DNA of 64,000 bases from NCBI GenBank assembly GCA_025617745.1, contig CM046854.1, forward strand, positions 61,957,606-62,021,605, in the 5' to 3' direction. The stretch comes from Heliocidaris erythrogramma (Eukaryota; Echinodermata; Echinoidea; Camarodonta; Echinometridae). Under the pieces are notes generated by a model, which did no database searches, was not told where the DNA came from, and saw nothing but the letters and a program-made list of their open reading frames with translations. The translations under genes and the position numbers were made by a program. How positions within the stretch are numbered: the stretch's first letter is position 1; every line of letters starts with the position of its first letter. This document shows, in pieces, positions 24,016 to 34,081 of the stretch.

Positions 24016-26913
24016 AGCTTTTTGACGAACTGAAAGTGGCCCAAAATCCAAAATTTTTTCACCCCTGCCTGGCGCCCACGGTCCCCGATCTAATGCCATG
24101 ATGACCTTGACCTTGACCCCTAAAGGTCACGGTCAAAAATGGCGCCAAAAATGAATACTAGCTTTTTGACGAACTGGAAGTGGCCCAAAATCCAATTTTT
24201 TTAAAATTCTGCCTGGCGCCCACGGTCCCCGATCTAATGCCATGATGACCTTGACCTTGACCCCTCAAGGTCACGGTCAAAAATGGCGCCAAAAATGAAT
24301 ACTAGCTTTTTGACGAACTGAAAGTGGCCCAAAATCCAAATTTTTTTCACCCCTCCCTGGCGCCCACGGTCCCCGATCTAATGACATGATGACCTTGACC
24401 TTGACCCCTCAAGGTCACGGTCAAAAATGGCGCCAAAAATGAATACTAGCTTTTTGACGAACTGAAAGTGGCCCAAAATCCAAAATTTTTTCACCCCTGC
24501 CTGGCGCCCACGGTCCCCGATCTAATGCCATGATGACCTTGACCTTGACCCCTCAAGGTCACGGTCAAAAATGGCGCAAAAAAATGAATACTAGCTTTTT
24601 GACGAACTGGAAGTGGCCCAAAATCCAATTTTTTTTCACTCCTGCCTGGCGCCCACGGTCCCCAATCTAATGCCATGATGACCTTGACCTTGACCCCTCA
24701 AGGTCACGGTCAAAAATGGCGCAAAAAATGAATACTAGCTTTTTGACGAACTGGAAGTGGCCCAAAATCCAATTTTTTTTAAATTCTGCCTGGCGCCCAC
24801 GGTCCCCGATCTAATGCCATGATGACCTTGACCTTGACCCCTCAAGGTCACGGTCAAAAATGGCGCCAAAAATGAATACTAGCTTTTTGACGAACTGAAA
24901 GTGGCCCAAAATCCAAATTTTTTTCACCCCTCCCTGGCGCCCACGGTCCCCGATCTAATGACATGATGACCTTGACCTTGACCCCTCAAGGTCACGGTCA
25001 AAAATGGCGCCAAAAATGAATACTAGCTTTTTGACGAACTGAAAGTGGCCCAAAATCCAAAATTTGTTCACCCCTGCCTGGCGCCCACAGTCCCCGATCT
25101 AATGACATGATGACCTTGACCTTGACCCCTCAAGGTCACGGTCAAAAATGGCGCCAAAAATGAATACTAGCTTTTTGACGAACTGAAAGTGGCCCAAAAT
25201 CCAAAATTTTTTCACCCCTGCCTGGCGCCCACGGTCCCCGATCTAATGCCATGATGACCTTGACCTTGACCCCTCAAGGTCACGGTCAAAAATGGCGCCA
25301 AAAATGAATACTAGCTTTTTGACGAACTGAAAGTGGCCCAAAATCCAATTTTTTTTCACTCCTGCCTGGCGCCCACGGTCCCCGATCTAATGCCATGATG
25401 ACCTTGACCTTGACCCCTCAAGGTCACGGTCAAAAATGGCGCCAAAAATGAATACTAGCTTTTTGACGAACTGAAAGTGGCCCAAAATCCAAATTTTTTT
25501 CACCCCTGCTTTGCGCCCACGGTCCCCTATCTAATGACATGATGACCTTGACCTTGACCCCTCAAGGTCACGGTCAAAAATGGCGCCAAAAATGAATACT
25601 AGCTTTTTGACGAACTGAAAGTGGCCCAAAATCCAAATTTTTTTCACCCCTCCCTGGCGCCCACGGTCCCCGATCTAATGCCATGATGACCTTGACCTTG
25701 ACCCCTCAAGGTCACGGTCAAAAATGGCGCCAAAAATGAATACTAGCTTTTTGACGAACTGAAAGTGGCCCAAAATCCAAATTTTTTTCACCCCTCCCTG
25801 GCGCCCACGGTCCCCGATCTAATGACATGATGACCTTGACCTTGGCCCAAAATCCAAAAATTTTTCACCCCTGCCTGGCGCCCACGGTCCCCGATCTAAT
25901 GCCATGATGACCTTGACCTTGACCCCTCAAGGTCACGGTCAAAAATGGCGCCAAAAATGAATACTAGCTTTTTGACGAACTGGAAGTGGCCCAAAATCCA
26001 ATTTTTTTTCACTCCTGCCTGGCGCCCACGGTCCCCGATCTAATGCCATGATGACCTTGACCTTGACCCCTCAAGGTCACGGTCAAAAATGGCGCCAAAA
26101 ATGAATACTAGCTTTTTGACGAACTGAAAGTGGCCCAAAATCCAAATTTTTTTCACCCCTGCCTGGCGCCCACGGTCCCCGATCTAATGACATGATGACC
26201 TTGACCTTGACCCCTCAAGGTCACGGTCAAAAATGGCGCCAAAAATGAATACTAGCTTTTTGACGAACTGAAAGTGGCCCAAAATCCAAAATTTGTTCAC
26301 CCCTGCCTGGCGCCCACAGTCCCCGATCTAATGACATGATGACCTTGACCTTGACCCCTCAAGGTCACGGTCAAAAATGGCGCCAAAAATGAATACTAGC
26401 TTTTTGACGAACTGAAAGTGGCCCAAAATCAAAATTTTTTTCACCCCTGCCTGGCGCCCACGGTCCCCGATCTAATGACATGATGACCTTGACCTTGACC
26501 CCTCAAGGTCACGGTCAAAAATGGCGCCAAAAATGAATACTAGCTTTTTGACGAACTGAAAGTGGCCAAAAATCCAAAAATTTTTCACCCCTGCCTGGCG
26601 CCCACGGTCCCCGATCTAATGCCATGATGACCTTGACCTTGACCCCTCAAGGTCACGTTCAAAAATGGCGCCAAAAATGAATACTAGCTTTTTGACGAAC
26701 TGAAAGTGGCCCAAAATCCAATTTTTTTTCACCCCTGCCTGGCGCCCACGGTCCCCGATCTAATGCCATGATGACCTTGACCTTGACCCCTCAAGGTCAC
26801 GGTCAAAAATGGCGCCAAAAATGAAAACTAGCTTTTTGACGAACTGAAAGTGGCCCAAAATCCAAATTTTTTTCACCCCTCCCTGGCGCCCACGGTCCCC
26901 GATCTAATGACAT

Positions 26914-28664
26914 CAAGGTCAAGGTCATCATGGCATTAGATCGGGGGGTCAAGGTCAAGGTCATCATGTCATTAGATCGGGGACCGTGGGCGCCAGGCAG
27001 GGGTGAAACAATTTTGGATTTTGGGCCACTTTCAGTTCGTCAAAAAGGTCATCATGGCATTAGATCGGGGACCGTGGGCGCCAGGCAGGGGTGAAAAAAA
27101 TGGATTTTGGGCCACTTTCAGTTCGTCAAAAAGCTAGTATTCATTTTTGGCGCCATTTTTTAATGTGACCTTGAGGGGTCAAGGTCAAGGTCATCATGGC
27201 ATTAGATCGGGGACCGTGGGCGCCAGGCAGGGGTGAACAAATTTTGGATTTTGGGCCACTTTCAGTTCGTCAAAAAGCTAGTATTCATTTTTGGCGCCAT
27301 TTTTGACCGTGACCTTGAGGGGTCAAGGTCAAGGTCATCATGTCATTAGATCGGGGACCGTGGGCGCCAGGCAGGGGTGAAAAAATTTTGGATTTTGGGC
27401 CACTTTCAGTTCGTCAAAAAGCTAGTATTCATTTTTGGCGCCATTTTTTACTGTGACCTTGAGGGGTCAAGGTCAAGGTCATCATGGCATTAGATCGGGG
27501 ACCGTGGGCGCCAGGCAGGGGTGAAAAAATTTTGGATTTTGGGCCACTTTCGGTTGGTCAAAATGCTAGTGTTCATTTTTGGCGCCATTTTTGACCGTGA
27601 CCTTGAGGGGCCAAGGTCAAGGTCATCATGGCATTAGATCGGGGACCGTGGGGGCCAGGCAGGGGTGAAAAAAAATTGGATTTTGGGCCACTTTCAGTTC
27701 GTCAAAAAGCTAGTATTCATTTTTGGCGCCATTTTTGACCGTGACCTTGAGGGGCCAAGGTCAAGGTCATCATGGCATTAGATCGGGGACCGTGGGCGCC
27801 AGGCAGGGGTGAAAAAATTTTGGATTTTGGGCCACTTTCAGTTCGTCAAAAAGCTAGTATTCATTTTTGGCGCCATTTTTGACCGTGACCTTGAGGGGTC
27901 AAGGTCAAGGTCATCATGTCATTAGATAGGGGACCGTGGACGCCAAGCAGGGGTGAAAAACATTTGGATTTTGGGCCACTTTCAGTTCGTCAAAAAGCTA
28001 GTATTCATTTTTGGCGCCATTTTTGACCGTGACCTTGAGGGGTCAAGGTCAAGGTCATCATGGCATTAGATCGGGGACCGTAGGCGCCAGGCAGGGGTGA
28101 AAAAATTTTGGATTTTGGGCCACTTTCAGTTCGTCAAAAAGCTAGTATTCATTTTTGGCGCCATTTTTGACCGTGACCTTGAGGGGTCAAGGTCAAGGTC
28201 ATCATGTCATTAGATCGGGGACCGTGGGCGCCAGGCAGGGGTGAAAAACATTTGGATTTTGGGCCACTTTCAGTTCGTCAAAAAGCTAGTATTCATTTTT
28301 GGCGCCATTTTTGACCGTGACCTTGAGGGGTCAAGGTCAAGGTCATCATGGCATTAGATCGGGGACCGTAGGCGCCAGGCAGGGGTGAAAACAATTTGGA
28401 TTTTGGGCCACTTTCGGTTCGTCAAAAAGCTAGTGTTCATTTTTGGCGCCATTTTTGACCGTGACCTTGAGGGGTCAAGGTCAAGGTCATCATGGCATTA
28501 GATCGGGGACCGTGGGCGCCAGGCAGGGGTGAAAAAAATTTGGATTTTGGGCCACTTTCAGTTCGTCAAAAAGCTAGTATTCATTTTTGGCGCCATTTTT
28601 GACCGTGACCTTGAGGGGTCAAGGTCAAGGTCATCATGGCATTAGATCGGGGACCGTGGGCGCC
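26914..28664 (-). repeat. Satellite block 4, inverted
   Basis: About twelve minus-orientation monomers. The left edge is disordered: a 33-bp fragment (CAAGGTCAAGGTCATC to ATCGGG) precedes the first full monomer, and another truncated unit lies at about 27043. The right edge breaks at GGGCGCCAGG, where non-satellite DNA begins. Confidence 0.93.
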
Positions 28665-28819
28665 AGGTATACGTCAAAAAAAATCCGACTTTAGGCAATT
28701 TTGAATATCAAATGAATATCAAATGAATATCAAATGAATATCAAATGAATATCATATGAATATCAAATGAATATCGAATATCGAATAACGAATATCAAAA
28801 CAACTTCACAGACCTAAAT
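28665..28819. repeat. Non-satellite spacer, copy 1 (captured flank)
   Basis: A 155-bp AT-rich segment starting AGGTATACGTC and ending CACAGACCTAAAT. It contains about seven tandem units of a 12-bp repeat (AATATCAAATGA) plus shorter AATATCG units. The same segment forms the true right flank of the array at 30231-30385. Here the satellite resumes mid-monomer at GGGCCACTTTC. Confidence 0.93.
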
Positions 28820-30230
28820 GGGCCACTTTCGGTTCGTCAAAAAGCTAGTGTTCATTTTTGGCGCCATTTTTGACCGTGACCTTGAGGGGTCAAGGTCAAG
28901 GTCATCATGGCATTAGATCGGGGACCGTGGGCGCCAGGCAGGGGTGAAAAAATTTTGGATTTTGGGCCACTTTCAGTTCGTCAAAAAGCTAGTATTCATT
29001 TTTGGCGCCATTTTTTACTGTGACCTTGAGGGGTCAAGGTCAAGGTCATCATGGCATTAGATCGGGGACCGTGGGCGCCAGGCAGGGGTGAACAAATTTT
29101 GGATTTTGGGCCACTTTCGGTTCGTCAAAATGCTAGTGTTCATTTTTGGCGCCATTTTTGACCGTGACCTTGAGGGGTCAAGGTCAAGGTCATCATGGCA
29201 TTAGATCGGGGACCGTGGGGGCCAGGCAGGGGTGAAAAAAAATGGATTTTGGGCCACTTTCAGTTCGTCAAAAAGCTAGTATTCATTTTTGGCGCCATTT
29301 TTGACCGTGACCTTGAGGGGCCAAGGTCAAGGTCATCATGGCATTACATCATGGACCGTGGGCGCCAGGCAGGGGTGAAAAAATTTTGGATTTTGGGCCA
29401 CTTTCAGTTCGTAAAAAAGCTAGTATTCATTTTTGGCGCCATTTTTGACCGTGACCTTGAGGGGTCAAGGTCAAGGTCATCATGTCATTAGATAGGGGAC
29501 CGTGGACGCCAGGCAGGGGTGAAAAACATTTGGATTTTGGGCCACTTTCAGTTCGTCAAAAAGCTAGTATTCATTTTTGGCGCCATTTTTGACCGTGACC
29601 TTGAGGGGTCAAGGTCAAGGTCATCATGGCATTAGATCGGGGACCGTAGGCGCCAGGCAGGGGTGAAAAAATTTTGGATTTTGGGCCACTTTCAGTTCGT
29701 CAAAAAGCTAGTATTCATTTTTGGCGCCATTTTTGACCGTGACCTTGAGGGGTCAAGGTCAAGGTCATCATGTCATTAGATCGGGGACCGTGGGCGCCAG
29801 GCAGGGGTGAAAAACATTTGGATTTTGGGCCACTTTCAGTTCGTCAAAAAGCTAGTATTCATTTTTGGCGCCATTTTTGACCGTGACCTTGAGGGGTCAA
29901 GGTCAAGGTCATCATGGCATTAGATCGGGGACCGTGGGCGCCAGGCAGGGGTGAAAACAATTTGGATTTTGGGCCACTTTCGGTTCGTCAAAATGCTAGT
30001 GTTCATTTTTGGCGCCATTTTTGACCGTGACCTTGAGGGGTCAAGGTCAAGGTCATCATGGCATTAGATCGGGGACCGTGGGCGCCAGGCAGGGGTGAAA
30101 AAAATTTGGATTTTGGGCCACTTTCAGTTCGTCAAAAAGCTAGTATTCATTTTTGGCGCCATTTTTGACCGTGACCTTGAGGGGTCAAGGTCAAGGTCAT
30201 CATGGCATTAGATCGGGGACCGTGGGCGCC
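28820..30230 (-). repeat. Satellite block 5, inverted, duplicate of block 4
   Basis: About ten monomers that match 27254-28664 monomer by monomer at an offset of about 1566 bp. Shared variants include GGGGGCCAGGCAGG, GGACGCCA(A/G)GCAGG with GATAGGGG, GAAAAACATTTGG and CCGTAGGCGCC, in the same order. Block plus spacer therefore form a tandem duplication. Confidence 0.92.
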
Positions 30231-30385
30231 AGGTATACGTCAAAAAAAATCCGACTTTAGGCAATTTTGAATATCAAATGAATATCAAATGAATATCAAA
30301 TGAATATCAAATGAATATCATATGAATATCAAATGAATATCGAATATCGAATAACGAATATCAAAACAACTTCACAGACCTAAAT
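30231..30385. repeat. Right flank of the array with 12-bp repeats, copy 2
   Basis: Nearly identical to 28665-28819, including the AATATCAAATGA units and the ending CACAGACCTAAAT. After it the sequence continues into unique DNA (TAGATTTTCAC), so this is probably the original boundary. Confidence 0.92.
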
Positions 30386-30989
30386 TAGATTTTCACTTTT
30401 TGAAAAATCAAGAGCAGCACTATTGTGCATCACACCTGCCAACTTATTGCTATCCAATATCATTAATGATTCATGACTCAGTCTCTGGATGCTCTGGAAT
30501 TTCAGCTGCCTTGAAAACCTCAGTTATAACTTTGGCGTCAAATGTTTTTTTTCAAACCTAGAACATACTTTTCCAGACACTGGCGAATAAACCAAACACG
30601 CTTATACTAAAAGAAAAAAGAGAGGAAAGGGGGGGGGGGGGGGGGAGAAGAAGAAGAAGACATTTCGGAACGATTCTTATCCCACCCCAGCATGGCAAAA
30701 GTTGATAACAAGAATGAGAAGCTTGTGTTTAAGAAAATAATAAGGAAAGTTACTTCTTTTAAAATATGTTGTGTCTTTACTCTAAAAAAAAAACATATAT
30801 TACATGCCTAACATTTGGAAATGTTCACAAAGAAATATTCTTACTGAAGCTTTCCTGAAGAAACCACTAGAAGCTGGAGATACCCGCAATGAGACTGTTG
30901 AAAATGGTTGGTTTGACGACTCGGAAGGTTCTGACGGTCCTCGCGCTTGTTCATGGTAATTGGTTTTCAATTTGAATGCTTTTATATTA
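30386..30989. other. Unique flank; one short open frame and a GGG/GAA tract
   Basis: No recognised gene. A 51-codon open frame at 30804-30959 (plus) starts MPNIWKCSQRN and ends GWFDDSEGSDGPRACSW. It is acidic and matches nothing I recognise, and a GT follows near its end, so it could be an old exon piece. A G16 run followed by GAAGAAGAAGA lies at about 30630-30660. Confidence 0.4.
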
Positions 30990-31741
30990 TACTGGGCGTT
31001 AAAAGAAGGAAACCCAAGTTTGAAAATCTCCTACAAGTGGACTATATACCTACCAGCGTTTAATTTCATATCATATGAAGAGTAATTAATTAAGAAGTGA
31101 GATCTTCAGGGAGCACAGAGCACATGTTGGATTGTCTTGAGTGCTGCAGGCATCTTCCGCCGATTTTCCAACTAAAAGCTGACATTAAAAAAAATCAGAC
31201 TAGTAAATTCTTGAGTCACACATATGAGTTTTTGATTGTCCTTCTTTATGCTCGTTGTCTTTGATTTGCACTCCTTTGTGATATTGCAATCCTTTTGGTT
31301 CGCACTGGATTTTTAAATTTGGTTTGGCATGCAACCTTGTTAAAATTCACTGAGACCGTCTTCTTTGCAACATGATTCCTATCTGAAAAGGGTTTTATAA
31401 AAAAGCAAAGATTCTGAACCATGCGTGAATAACATCTCATTAACACAAATTTGAAAAAGAAACTTATCCACAATGAGAATTAGAGCACCCAGACCATTTC
31501 ACAAAAGGCATCTTCTTAGCATAATGCCTAATGTGTTTTACGAGAAAGTGAACCAATTAAATTTTTGCACAAAATTTTGAAGACAATGGTGTTCAGTGAT
31601 GCATGCAAGCCTAAACAAGTTACCATTGAAAAGAATAAGAACTACTCTTTCATATGGTATGGATTTCATTGTCAGTTGACATATAGTTAATTTACAGGAA
31701 CTTTTCAAATTTTCGGATTCCTTTTTTTTAAACGCCCAGTA
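30990..31741. mobile_element. Inverted-repeat DNA element, 752 bp, non-autonomous
   Basis: The ends are imperfect inverted repeats of about 58 bp. The left starts TACTGGGCGTTAAAAGAAGG. The right, read in reverse complement, starts TACTGGGCGTTTAAAAAAAA. Both continue through GTTTGAAAA or ATTTGAAAA and end near ACTATAT. The element begins and ends with TA, which fits TA-targeting (Tc1/mariner-type) insertion. The interior has no transposase. Confidence 0.75.
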
Positions 31742-32697
31742 CAAATGAGAGGTTGATGTAAGGATGGGTATCATGAACCAACCTCTGTTGCTAAGGAACT
31801 TAAAGGGTAATCAAATCTTTGTAAATTGCTTATTTGTGTGAAAGGAGAAAAACAAGAGAAGCTGGTTGGTGAAAGTTTGAAAGAAATCGATTGTGACGTA
31901 TCGCGGTCAACTCTCCCATTTGTCATACAATAATATATCATTAAATTCAGTTTCTCCCGAGCGCCTTAGAGCGTCGGGTTAGTACTCAAAATGTATTGTT
32001 GATGGCATATGGTTATAGGTCCTCATAAAAGGAAAAAGATCCTACTGAGTTATACATTTCGAAAAAAATGACATTTTAGTCATTTTCTTTGGTGGAGTGA
32101 ATGGGAAAGTTGACCGCTGCACAAGGACCCCAAGAAAAGCAAAGCCTGTGAGGATGTGGTCCTGTACAAAAATATAAACAAATAAGCAAGTTATATAAAT
32201 GTAATAAAATACAGTAAAGTTAATCACAACAGACATACACCCATTCATGCACCACACATACATCAAACCCTATTCATTCACAAACGCACGCACCAACACA
32301 ACGTAAGCAGAACATTGTCACAAACTGAGAAAGGAGAAAGTGAGAAAGAGAAAAGAGAGGGAGAGATGGGAGAGAGAGAGAGAGAGGAGAAAGGAGCGTA
32401 AAGGATAGAGAAAAGAGAAAGAGACTATTGAAATATGACAAGACTTCAACTTAGTGCACGCCATACGTTTAGACAATATCTGTTTACACGTATATTTGAA
32501 TCTCGTTAAAGGTGTTATTCAGAGATGTACAAACAAATCAAAATGCAATAAATTTGGTATCAACGGAAAGGGGAAGATGCCCTAAAACATTCCATGAACA
32601 TTCGAAATCCATAGGTTTTCATAAATTAATATTATTCTGTTTCAAATATTCGCATATTTTCGCCCCGCGAGCAGTTTCTTTTTCAACCTTGGAAATG
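31742..32697. other. Intergenic; purine tract only
   Basis: No gene recognised. A GA-rich tract of GAGAGAGAG type spans about 32330-32425. The open frames here are short and have no family features. Confidence 0.5.
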
Positions 32698-33001
32698 TGA
32701 CGTAATACTCGGGACAGACTTGCTTGCTTCTAGCTAGCTCACGATCACATCAATACAGCGCGCGCACGTAACGTTCACGGTTCGAGGTAAGCTACTGATT
32801 TCTTCCGATCTTTGAAAATCTTGTCGACAAAATGTCTGATTTTGACCCTGATTCAGATGTTAGAACCTGGAATCACATCGTCATTCCATCAATCACTGGG
32901 TGAATCACTGCAGCAGCCACACACACATTCATATACGATTCATACAGCTACAGTACAGTCTAGTCGTATACCGTAAGCTAGCTGTCCCGAGAATGACGTC
33001 A
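32698..33001. mobile_element. MITE, 304 bp, 20-bp terminal inverted repeats
   Basis: The left end TGACGTAATACTCGGGACAG pairs with the right end, whose reverse complement is TGACGTCATTCTCGGGACAG (two mismatches). A second inner similarity pairs CTAGCTAGCTCAC with GTAAGCTAGC. It carries CpG-rich sequence (GCGCGCGCACG) and a consensus-like donor GAG/GTAAGC at about 32786. It lies about 700 bp upstream of the receptor's first coding exon, so it could add promoter or 5' exon sequence. Confidence 0.7.
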
Positions 33002-33720
33002 TTTTTCTAGTGCAAGAATTCTCGCTTTCGTGGCTCATCTGAGACCCTGTCAGGGGTCTTGAAAAAATGTCCTGATAATCTTTTTGAACAAGCTTACATC
33101 TCAAATCTAAAATTTAATTTCATCGTATTCTTTTGGGGATTAGCTTTCCAAAAATGTATAATTTGTCATATTTCTTATTTTATGGGACATTTCTCCGGTT
33201 ATCTGCTTTAAAGTTGAACTGCTTTTAACATTGTTTGCTGAAGAATGCCAATCATGGACACCTTGGAAACGTAAAGTATGTTCACTTAACGAAATGCGTA
33301 CAAGAGGATAATGATAAGTGGATTTATTTCTGGTTTTATAGGAATGGAAAGCAGAATCTGTTTTAAATATGCCATTAAATATTGATGAGAGCTCTTGTTT
33401 ATGGAAATTGAACGCGAATACTATATTATTTAATCCATGAAGTCAAAGACCGGAAAACATTTCAGATCATAGAATAAGGGAGTACCTGTAGTCATGTAAT
33501 TAGAATGAGCATTTATATTTTATGTAAATTAGTTTTGTAAGTATTTCCCCATATAATATTACAGTAATTGATATGTGGTAAAACAATACTGTTATAAATA
33601 GTTAATAGCATATGTTTTGGTACTTTTTTTTAAATGACAAAGCGAGCTTTAGGCTTATGTTTAACATTAATTATTATCTTCATTGCTGACGAAAGGGTTT
33701 TATATCCTTTTTCAAGTATC
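33002..33720. promoter_or_regulatory. Upstream region of the receptor gene
   Basis: AT-rich sequence before the first coding exon. I see no certain TATA box or initiator. An in-frame alternative start at 33634 would add MTKRALGLCLTLIIIFIA, itself signal-peptide-like. A splice-acceptor-like TTTGCTTTTTCAG ends at 33760, so the 5' structure is not settled. Confidence 0.35.
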
Positions 33721-34081
33721 ATGAAGATTAATGTTTTGTCTGCGTTATTTGCTTTTTCAGTGATCAGTGGTCAAACAGTAAGTTTGTCGGGTTCTGACAG
33801 AGCAGCGACAGGAAGTAATACTTCATTCACATGCACTGTGAATGGAGGTACAGCAAACGTGATTCAATGGCTTGAAATTGTTGTTGGTGGTGGTACAACA
33901 ATGTATACCGGATCAGACCGTTTCAGTGTTGATCCTAAATACCTGAATTTTAAAGTGACATCATTATCATCAACTGAATCTATAATGACCATAGAGAAGG
34001 CCGAAGTTGAAGATGATGGAATGTATAGATGTACTATTTCATCAGACAACACAGCTACTCCTATAAACCTGGTGGTAGAAG
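33721..34081 (+). CDS. Exon 1: signal peptide and Ig domain 1
   Basis: It starts MKINVLSALFAFSVISG, a plausible signal peptide, followed by QTVSLSG. The Ig fold is supported by Cys38, Trp50 (IQWLE) and Cys104 in DDGMYRC, spacing typical of a V/I-set domain. NTS at residues 33-35 is a glycosylation sequon. The donor is GAAG/GTTAGT and the exon ends in phase 1. Alternatives: start at 33634, or an upstream exon spliced at 33761 after TTTTTCAG, which would replace the first 13 codons. Confidence 0.8.

Larger units (their letters stand above)
6541..26913 (+). repeat. Satellite block 3, plus orientation, with higher-order repeats
   Basis: About 142 monomers. Variant monomers recur in fixed order: forms with TAAATTCTGCC, with CCCCTCCCTGG, with CTGCTTTGCGCCC plus CCCCTATC, and with TTTGTTCACC plus CACAGTCC. 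This shows that multi-monomer blocks were duplicated. Truncated monomers occur at about 8382 (CTAGCTTTT joined to ATGACC), 12319 (CTTTTTGAC joined to ATGATGACC) and 25845 (CCTTGG joined to CCCAAAATCC). Confidence 0.95.
2745..30230. repeat. Large satellite array, about 143-bp monomer
   Basis: Tandem array of roughly 190 monomers (total length divided by about 143 bp), interrupted only by the block at 28665-28819. In plus orientation each monomer has, in order: ATGACATGATGACC, the box TGACCTTGACCTTGA, CCCC, TCAAGGTCACGG, TCAAAAATGGCGCC, AAAAATGAATACTAGC, TTTTTGACGAACTGAAAG, TGGCCCAAAATCCAAA, a T tract of variable length, CACCCCTGCCTGGCGCCC and ACGGTCCCCGATCTA. Monomers are highly similar, and lengths vary mainly by the T tract. 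Orientation is plus at 2745-5046, minus at 5047-6540, plus at 6541-26913, and minus from 26914. Truncated monomers mark rearrangement points near 8382, 12319, 25845 and 27048. The long open frames inside are by-products of the repeat and are not genes. Confidence 0.98.

Noticed and set aside
2745-30230. Many open frames of 60-100 codons (motifs such as DRGPWAPGRGEK and FVKKLVFIFGAIF) as a repeat protein
   Set aside because: They are translations of the satellite monomer. The period is not a fixed multiple of three, frames shift between copies, and the same DNA is read on both strands.
2745-30230. CRISPR array
   Set aside because: The repeat unit is about 143 bp, contiguous, without unique spacers, in animal-type DNA.
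30804-30959. Small protein gene of 51 residues
   Set aside because: No family, promoter or conservation evidence. Noted only inside the flank entry.
33758-33761. TTTTTCAG as a certain splice acceptor for exon 1
   Set aside because: Using it removes both start codons, and no upstream coding exon with a fitting phase was found. The hydrophobic MKINVLSALF start is simpler. Kept as an alternative only.
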